The notes below the pieces were generated by a model. The model saw nothing but the letters and a program-made list of their open reading frames with translations. It had not been told where the DNA came from and searched no databases. Below, piece after piece: positions 55,942 to 64,000 of a stretch of 64,000 nt of DNA. The stretch is from NCBI GenBank assembly GCA_037176725.1, contig JAZBRS010000039.1, positions 20,248,001-20,312,000 on the forward strand, given 5' to 3'. Source of the stretch: Posidonia oceanica. Taxonomy: Eukaryota > Streptophyta > Magnoliopsida > Alismatales > Posidoniaceae. How positions within the stretch are numbered: position 1 is the stretch's first letter; each line of letters starts with the position of its first letter. A program made the translations under genes and the position numbers.

Positions 55942-58900
55942 TGTTGACACCCCATTTTGACAGGCTGGATCGTTTGGAGCCTTCCGGTGGCTGCTGGACC
56001 CGAACCTAGACCCAAATCCACGCCTTCCTCTCCTTCTTTCCCCTCAAAACAAGCCCGAACTTGACCTAGGATTACCCCCCTTTCCCGAACCTGGAAACCA
56101 ACCAAAATCCATAGGAAAACTCACCCCTGATGACTTAGCAAACCCACCAAAAAGCCTGCAAAATCTCAAACCAGACCCCTCCCAAAAACCCTAGGAAACT
56201 TAGGCAAAAATACCCTTTTTCTACACCTCAAAATCCCTCCAAAACTTCCTCAAAACCAAACCAAAACTCTAGGACCAAAACTAGAAACCCTAGACCCCGC
56301 ACCTGCCAAGTTTCACCTCTTTCCGAGACTCCTAAGCCTCCCTTTTGCCTGGATTATCGTTTTCTCTCTCCGGGATTATCGTTTTCTCTCTCCTCTCTCT
56401 CTCCTGATTATCGTCTCTCTTTTCATCCCCTTCTTGCCCTTTTTCTGGCTTAGCTGTAGGCCCCCTTTGTACTCCTATCCCTCCTCTATCTTATTCCTAT
56501 TTTTATTTTATTTTTAACTTTTTTCCTGAATTTTAAAAATCTTTTCCCTCAAACCTATCTCTTTCCCCTTTTATTCTCCTTTTCCCCCTTTTCTTCTTCT
56601 TTTCCTTTTCCTCCTTCTCTCTTTTGCAAAAACCCATAAAAATCCTTAAAAATCTGTAAAACCCCAAAACATAAAAGAAACAAATCAGAATTCCAAGAGA
56701 AGCAACTAAAAAACATTAAACAAATGATTAAAAACTCAAACTTAACTAAATCAAGCTAAAAAGAAAATCAAGCATGCAAACTAAAAAATGCAAAACAAAC
56801 TAAAAGAAAATACTGTAAAATCAAGTAAAAAACTGAAATAAAGTCAAAACCTACCAAGAATAAAAACCCCACTAAAAGAATTAAAAAACAAACCCTAAAG
56901 AGAAGAATTAAAAATCAAACAATAAAACAAGTAATTAAAGGAGGTAAAAGACTTAACCTAATAAACATAAGAAAGAAACAACATAAGAACTTAATTAAAA
57001 AAGGAAAAAGAAAATACAGTTAAAAGACTTAAAACACTTAATCAAATCAGAAAAATCCAACTAAAAAACATCAAGAAGAATTAACAAATAAAAATCAAAA
57101 ACATAGTTCAAAAGACTTAAGGAAGAAAAACATAAAAGACTAGAACTAAAAGCCCAAAACCCACTCTAATTAATATAAAAATAAATCCTAAAAATCCTAA
57201 TTAACATCCTAAAATACTTAACAAGAAAACACAATTTTAAAAACAATTTAAAAAGATTTAACCAACACCTAATCAAGTGGAAAACAAATTAAAAATAAAA
57301 TAAAACCCTAAAACCCTAATCAAGCCTAAAACACACTAATTAACCTAAAAACAGTCATTAAAAAATCCAATTAAACATCTAACCTACAACCCAAGTCATC
57401 TAATATTTTTATTTATTTTTGTCTTATTTTTTCCTATTTTATTTCCCTCCTCCTTTCCATCTTTCTTTCTTTCTTCCTTTTATCTTTTCTTTTTTTTCTT
57501 ACTAGGCTCATCGGCCCGTTTCCCTTTTTTCTCCCTTTTTTTCAAATTTTCCAGCCCAGCCCGCAGCTACAGTGCCGTCGTCCTCCTTCCCTCTCCCGCC
57601 TGCCACCAGCTACAGTAGCCGCTGGCCTGCCATTCTGCCGGTCTGCCATCTCCTGCTCGAGCCGGACGAGCACGCGCCGAACTCTGTCCGTGCACCTGCC
57701 ACCACCCCTCCTCGGCATTCAATTGCCACAGACCTGCAAAGCCAAGAGGAGAGGAGTCGTCAGAAACAAGGCAGAAAGGAGGGGGAATTCAGAGTGATTT
57801 GAGGAGGGAATAGAGAGGAGAAAAGGGAGAGCATCCCGGGAGAGAGGAGAAGCATTCCAGTGAATCCCCAGAGCGAGAGAGCCCCGTTCTTCCTCTGAAA
57901 TCCACCCAGAAAACCCAGACCTTCCGCTCTTCCTTCCACAGCGAACCAGAGCCCGAAACACCCCAAGAACAGCCCAGAATTCACCCCCCAATTTCACCCA
58001 AGCCACCTGCAACTTCTTCTCCTCCTTCCCACAGAGAACCAGCCCCCCATTTCGCCTCAAACGCCTGAAATCCAGACCGAACCCAACGCCGACCCATTCT
58101 GAAATTCCACGCACCACAGTCCACCACATCCTCCCAAACTCCGCCCAGACACTCGCCGAAACACCACCTTCCTAAGCCGCCCGGCCTTCAGCCTTCCCCC
58201 GCTCCACAGACCGAAAGCTTCACCACAAACACCTATCCTCCCCACTGACCCAAAATCCGACCAACTGCCAAACTCTTCCCACGGCCTCCAGAAAATCAAT
58301 TTGACTATCCAGAATCATCCACCGAACCTCCAAGAATCCTCCGGAAGGCCCCATCCAATCCAAAGAGCGACAGACGGCCCTCCCCACCTCAGGCGACGCC
58401 ATCTGCACCCATTTCAGCCGCTTGCTCTTCCGATCGCCGAACCTCCGCTCCGGGCACTCAGAAAGCTCCGGAGGATCGCGTGGAGCCGATCCCAACCCTC
58501 GCGAGCAGCCAGCGACGTCCGCAGCAACCGGACGACCACCTCCAGCAACTGCGGAATCCTCCTGGGTCGGGAGGACACCTCAGCCGCCCAAACAGGTAAC
58601 CGCTAACCTCCTTGGCTTCCTCTCCCTCCTCTGATGCTTCTCCGCCGATCAGAGCCAGCTCTCCGGCCCTCCTGCTCCAACTGCGTCTCGCCGGTCCGAT
58701 CTTCGTCTCTGGCGCCGGTCACCTGTCTCCCGGGCGTTCCAGCCACTAGAACGCTGCTCCGACACCCTCCAGGGCTCCGCACGGTCGCTGACGGTCCCCT
58801 CCGCCCTCCTGCGCGTCTGCGAGCGCCCTGGGCCGGCGGTGTTGAGCTCCGGCGGTCTCTGCTACAGTACCTCCCCACCGCCGGCAAAGCACTGTTCATT

Positions 58901-61770
58901 TATTTCTCTGTTAATATAGTTTTAGGTGTGAATATTGCAGATCTGGTTTAAGTTATTTCTTTTTTACGTTTTAGTCCTCTGTTCATTTAATGTGTTTAGT
59001 TTTTAATTAAAAACCATGCTAAATTGCTGTTTTTATCTATGTTTTTCGGTATTTTCTTTTCAGTCCATTTACTGTGTGTTTCAGTTGTAATATTTTATGC
59101 TTTAGTCCCTCTGCTTTCCATTATTGCACTTAGGTCCTGTTTTAAATCAGTCTATTTAATTGCATGCATTTTACCATATAAAATTGCATTCTGGGCCCCT
59201 CTGTTTTTTCATATTTACTGTCTGATCCTCTGAACTGTAGTAACCTAGGTTTTATTTTCTCATTTTGCATACTGCATTGCATTTTTTACCTTCTGGCATT
59301 GCATATTTGCACATAGGTCCATTTTAAATGGACAGTAATCATTTTGCATGCATTTTAGCTTATTACATTGCATCTTTGACCCTGTTTTTTTTCAAAAATC
59401 ACACATCAGTCCTGTTCCATGATTCCAGAGCATATTTTCCATACTAAATTGCATTTTCAGACCCTGCATGATTTAAAAATCACACATAGAGCCTTGCATC
59501 TTTCAAAAACCATGTAAAAAGATTGTTTTGCCCCTAAGTTGCATTTTAACTCCTATGCTTGCAAAATTGCATGTAGGCCCTCCACTTGCATTCCCGGACT
59601 CCCCAGAACCCCTGTTTTCTGGAAAATTTGCATTTTAGCCCCTTTCTTTCTTCAAAAATGCTTTTGAACCCCTGTTCTTTCCAAGTTGCTTTTCTTTGTC
59701 TTTTCTTGCTTTGCATGCATTCTGCATCCATTTAATCTTGCATTTCAGCATCCCCATTGCACACACTAAGCACTTCTAACTCCCCTTCACTTGGGAGGAC
59801 CTTCAGCACACCTCTAGGACCTCCTGAACACTTAGATCTGTTCTTCTCTCCTGTTCTGGCCCTTCTGCCTTGAAGCTGCGATATCTTCCAATCCGACCGT
59901 CGGATCTCCTCAAGTAAGCTGCCCAGGCGACCACAGCGAAGCGCTCTTCAGCATGGACCAAGCAGATCTCCGATCAGACTCCCAGGTATCCAGGTATGTC
60001 CTCCTGAACCCCTGCACTGTATTCATTTGCATGCCATTTGCATCGTTTTGCGTGCCTTTAGTTTTCTCGCTCCGTTTTGCATGCCACTTCTTTGTCTTGC
60101 ACCGTTTTGCGTGCCTTTTAGTTTCCTCGCCTCATTTCACGTGCTTTCAAGTTTTCTCGCTCCGTTTTGCGTGCCGCTTCTTTGTCTTGCACCGTTTTGT
60201 GTGCCCTTTAGTTCTTTTCGCCTCGTTTTGCGTGAAGTCTTGTTTTCTCGCACCGTTTTGCGCGCCGCTTCTTTGTCTTGCACCGTTTTGCGTGCCTTTT
60301 AGTTTCCTCGCCTCGTTTTGCGTGCTTTCAAGTTTTCTCGCTCCGTTTTGCGTGCCGCTTCTTCGTCTTGCACTGTTTTGCGTGCTCTTTAGTTTTCTCG
60401 CCTCGTTTTGCGTGAAGTCTTGTTTTCTTGCACCGTTTTGCACGCCGCTTCTTTGTCTTGCACCGTTTTGCGTGCCTTTTAGTTTCCTCGCCTCGTTTCA
60501 CGTGCTTTCAAGTTTTCTCGCTCCGTTTTGCATGCCGCTTCTTCGTCTTGCACCGTTTTGCGTGCTCTTTAGTTTTCTCGCCTCGTTTTGCGTGAAGTCT
60601 TGTTTTCTCGCACCGTTTTGCGCGCCGCCTCTTTGTCTTGCACCGTTTTGCGTGTCCTTTAGTTTTCTCACCTCGTTTTGCGTGCTTTCAAGTTTTCCCG
60701 CTCCGTTTTGCGTGCCGTCTCTTTGCCTTGCACTGTTTTGCGTGTCCTTTAGTTTTCTCACCTCGTTTTGCGTGCTTTCAAGTTTTCCCGCTCCGTTTTG
60801 AGCGCCACTCCTTTGTCTTGCACCGTTTTGCGTGCCTTTTAATTTCCTCGCCTCGTTTTGCACGCAGTCTTGTTTTCTCGCGCCGTTTTGCATGCCCTTT
60901 CTTTTCTCGTCTCGTCTTGCGTGCCCTTGTTTTCTTGCCCAGTTTTGCGCCCTTCTTTCGTTTTCCAGCACCGTTTCGCGTCCTTGTTCCGTTCCTTGCA
61001 TCATTTTGCATGTCAACCCTGTTCTCGCATCTTTTTGCATACTTCTTTCGTTCCTCGCACTGTTTTACGCCGTTTTCCCTTGCATGTCGATCGCCTTGCA
61101 TGGTTTTCTCGCCGTTTTGTTTTATCGTCTGCATTTGCATATAGGGCGATGATGCTTACTGCCCGGAGTTCTCACGAGCCAGGTTTCGCCCGGTTCGGAA
61201 CACAGACAGTGTTGCTGAGCGCTTAGATTGCACGTTTACTTTCTTGCATCGTCTTTCATCACTTAGAGCACACCTTTGAGCATTTAGACAGGCATTCATT
61301 GGCACTTAGGCATTCAAAGTCTGCATTTCCCTGCATATGCGAGCGTAAGCCTAGAAAGACCGATTCTCAGGCGTGTCGGGGGTGCCTAACACCTTCCCTG
61401 CGCGTAACAGGAGTCCTTACCCTCTCTTGGCCCGTAATGACCATATCGCCCTTGTCCTAGGCACGAGTCACATCATTTGCATTCATTTGCATCTTATTTC
61501 TTTTGCATTGCTTTGCTTTGCATCTTTTGCTTGGTTTTGCGTGATTATTCACGCATTTCCCCAGTTTTCCTCGTCTCCCGATTTAATAGACTTGGTGGCG
61601 ACTCCGATTTTGTCTTATCTTCTTCTTTTCTTTCCCTTTTTCCCTCTTTTAAATGTTTTCGAGTTAGGACTTCCTTCTCGGACATAGCTGCTAATAGTGA
61701 GCCTGATTCCGATCGGTGCACGCGAGCTTTGGCATCGTGCATGGACGATCCGAACACTGGGATTACTACA
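55942..61770 (+). mobile_element. G: solo LTR (type I, 5.8 kb)
   Basis: TGTTGACACC to GGATTACTACA with matching target duplications and nothing else between, so it is a solo LTR left by recombination between the two LTRs of an element. Segments: pyrimidine run near 56350-56410, A-rich tract 56630-57400, C-rich part 57550-58890, TTGCATTT array 59080-59700, donor-like CCAG|GTATGTCC near 59995 without the usual acceptor (that block is replaced by the expanded array), conserved end. Near its end (61717-61750) it has TGCACG...CGTGCA, also present in E and F but not in B and D. No gene. Confidence 0.92.
60030..61075 (+). repeat. Expanded CGTTTTGCG tandem array in G
   Basis: About 30 units of 34-36 bp arranged in a higher-order repeat of roughly 175-180 bp (CTTCTTTGTCTTGCACCG, GCGTGAAGTCTTGTTTTC). 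It is the longest such array in the window; the 282-codon frame starting at 59953 reflects the period and is not a gene. Confidence 0.9.
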
Positions 61771-61775
61771 GTTTG
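61771..61775. repeat. Target-site duplication of solo LTR G, right copy
   Basis: GTTTG, compared with GTTTA at 55937-55941. Confidence 0.65.
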
Positions 61776-64000
61776 CCGTGGAGGGTTTAGTCTGTGGGGA
61801 GGATGAAGGATGAAGGCTGAAGGCTTGGTGGTCTGAGATGGTGGGGTTCTAGTGAGTATCTGGGTGGATTTTGGGGAGGTTTCAGGGGCTGTGGTGTTGG
61901 GAATTTCGGGAAGGGGTGATGTTGGGTTCTACTGAAGGTTTCAGGTGATTCGGGGTGGAGTTTGGGTTGAATTGGGGAGTGGAAGGGATGAAGGTGATGC
62001 TGGGAATCTGGGTGAGTTTGCGGGATGGATTGGAAGAGATTTTGCTGGAGCTGGAAGGTCTGGTTCGGTGGAAAGGAAGAGGAGGAAGAATTCTGATTTC
62101 TGGCAGAGGGAAGGAGAAGGAATTGCTGGGATTCTCACGCTCGCTCGGGCCGCTCTCTCTGGGTGACAAAAGGTAGCGAAGGAGGAGTGGAGTCGAGGCT
62201 TTATCAGGGGGCTAGAAGCAGCTGAGCGCGCAGTGGATTTGAATTCCACCGGTGCGAGCACTGCTGCTGGATTGGAGAGGCGGCCAGCGAGGCGACGGGC
62301 AGTAAATGCCCCCCCAGGAGATCCGCTGAGAGATGAGAGAGGAGGAGGGTGAGCTGTTGGTGAGATGACAGAGAGGGAAGAAATTGAATTCAAAGAAGAG
62401 GGAGGGAGCTAGTGTTTATGGGAGAAGAAGCTGAGGAAGAAGAGGAAGAAGGAAGGAAGAAGAGGAGAAGGAGCAACCGTGGGTCGGGCCGCGTGCGGAA
62501 AAAATAAAAGAAAAAAAGAAAGAAGGAAGGAGGTGAAGAGATGGGCCGGACCAAAAGAAGAAATAAAAAAGAAAGAAAGGAAGGATGAAAAAGAAAGGAA
62601 GAAGAGAAAGAAGAAGAAAATTAAAATAAAATGAAAATAAAAATAGAAATGTTTTGAAAATGTTTTTAAAGTAGTTGTGTAAAATTAGGGTTTTAGATTA
62701 GGTTTTTGAATGGTCATTTTTAATTGGTTAATTAGGATTAGAAGAGTTTTAATGTTTGATTTAAGTTAGGATTTAAGTTGTCTTTTAATTGTTTTTTGAT
62801 TTTGTTTAAATGTTTGTTAAGTTTTTAATTTTATTTTTTAATTATGTTTTTCTTGTTAAGTCTTTGGGATTTTTAATTATGATTTTTTGATGGATTGTTT
62901 TTAGATTAATTAGGGTGAGTTTGGCTTTTGATTTAGGATTTTCTTAAGTCTTCTTTGATTTGTTTTTAATTTTGTTTGTTAAGTCCTTTTAATATTTTTT
63001 AGTTAAGTTTTTCTTGTTAAGTTTTTAATTAAGTGTTTTTAAATTTTTGATTGTTTCTTTTTCTTTTTAATTAGGTTTTTGAATTGTTTTTTTTAGATTT
63101 GTTAAGTTAGGTTTCTCTTTTCTTAATTAATTGCCTTAGTATTTTAAATTGTTTTCTTTCTTTTTAGGATTTGTTTTTTGATTGTTTTTAGTAGGGTTTT
63201 TACTTTTGGTTTGTTTTGATTATATTTTGGTTTTTACTTGATTTTATAGCATTTTATTTTTGTTTGTTTTACATTTTTTAGATTGCATTCATGGTTTTTA
63301 GTTTTAGTTGATTTTAATTAGGTTTTTGTTTTTAATTGCTTGTTTAAGTTTTTAAACTATTTCTTTTTAGGATTTTGTTTTGTTTTCCGTTTGCTTTTAG
63401 AGTTTTAAAGGTTTTTAAGGATTTTTTAGAGATTTAGTAAGAGAAAGGAAAAGAAAAGGAAAGAGAAGAAGAAAAGGGAGAAATGAGGGATTAAAGAAGA
63501 AAGAGAGGAGTGGAAAGAAAATAATTTTTAGAAAATCAAGAAATAAGCTAGAAATAAAATAAAAATACAAATAAGATGCAGAAGAGATAGATGCACATGG
63601 TGGGCCCACAGCCAAGCAAGAAAAAGAGAGAGAAGGGAGTGAAAAGAAGGAGGATAATCAGGAGAGAGAGAGAGGAGAAAGAAAAGAATAATCTAGGAGA
63701 GAGAAAAGGATAATTTGAAGAAATGAAGGGGTTAGAGGTTTAGAAAAGAGGTGTAATTTGGGGAGTGTGTAGCCTAGGATCTCTAGTGTTGGACCTAAGG
63801 TTTGGGTTTGGACTTGGGAAGGTTTTGGAAGGGTTTTGAGGTGAAGAAAAAGGGTAGTTTTACCTAGATTTTCTAGGGTTTTTGGGAGTGGTTTTGGTTT
63901 GAAAATTCTAGGGGTTTTTGGTGGGTTTGCTAAGGTGGGAATGGTGAGTTTTCCTAAAGTTTTTTGGTAGTTTTTGGGCTTGGGAAAGAGGTGTGATTCT
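61776..64000 (-). mobile_element. LTR of element F, 5' part (type I)
   Basis: Continuation of the LTR broken at 55941. Minus-strand order: from the window end, AGAATCACACCTCTTTCCC (position about 130 of the LTR), pyrimidine run near 63720-63640, A-rich tract (T-rich on plus, 63420-62600), C-rich part 62480-61776. The LTR start should lie about 130 bases beyond the window. Whether F is a solo LTR or the 3' LTR of a full element cannot be seen. No gene; short frames follow composition. Confidence 0.88.

Overview
The window is a piece of a large plant nuclear genome made almost entirely of nested LTR retrotransposons of the Ty3/gypsy Tat (Ogre-like) lineage. Supporting signs are LTRs of nearly 6 kb that start TGTTGACACCCC and end CTACA, a primer-binding site that begins TGGCGACTCC (tRNA-Arg type, as remembered for Ogre), a gag-pol with protease, RT, a first RNase H, an additional archaeal-type RNase H and an integrase, and CHG/CG-type decay (CAG to TAG, CGA to TGA). 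I see no ordinary host gene, tRNA, rRNA or CRISPR. A flowering plant is likely; the species cannot be named from the sequence.

Layout. Element B (+): end of the internal region (1-2526) and 3' LTR (2527-8428); its 5' part lies left of the window. Remnant 8429-9320: minus-strand piece of a second LTR type carrying paired hairpins. Element C (-): gag-only element, 9321-14527 and 40975-41991, split by element D. Element D (+): complete 26.4-kb copy (14528-40969) with 5-bp target duplication CACTG, two LTRs of about 5.87 kb, PBS, broken gag-pol, an extra downstream ORF with a DUF7745-like domain, a structured repeat array and a PPT. Element E (-): 3' LTR 41992-45277 and a 7-kb gag-only internal region to 52297, inserted in the leader of C. 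Element F (-): LTR 52298-55941 plus 61776-64000, inserted in the leader of E. G (+): solo LTR 55942-61770, inserted in the LTR of F. The insertion order C, then E, then F, then G, with D later than C, is read directly from what interrupts what.

The most unusual content is not protein-coding. (1) All internal regions carry, between the last gene and the PPT, arrays of mini-hairpins whose loops are nearly constant while their stems change in a compensatory way (GATAG/CTATC, GACAG/CTGTC, GGTAG/CTACC, TGATGA/TCATCA, GATAAG/CTTATC). In B and D these mini-hairpins sit on longer arms (8-13 bp) which are themselves enclosed by one closing stem, GCAGTTGTG/CACAACTGC, 590-830 nt apart: a tree-shaped RNA preserved in two diverged copies. 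(2) The LTR of E, and the remnant at 8429-9320, carry a second family of paired hairpins (TTGGACGC/GCGTCCAA) repeated at an exact 29-bp phase, again with compensatory changes. (3) The PPT/LTR junction is enclosed in a conserved stem that includes the first bases of the LTR. (4) Four LTR copies share a GT...AG intron-like segment of 323-326 bp. These point to strong selection on, or a special mechanism generating, RNA structure in this retrotransposon lineage.

D, or intact relatives, would supply protease, RT and integrase; C and E keep only gag and the cis structures, so they look like non-autonomous partners. Every coding region seen is broken by stops or frameshifts, so none of these copies should be active by itself.
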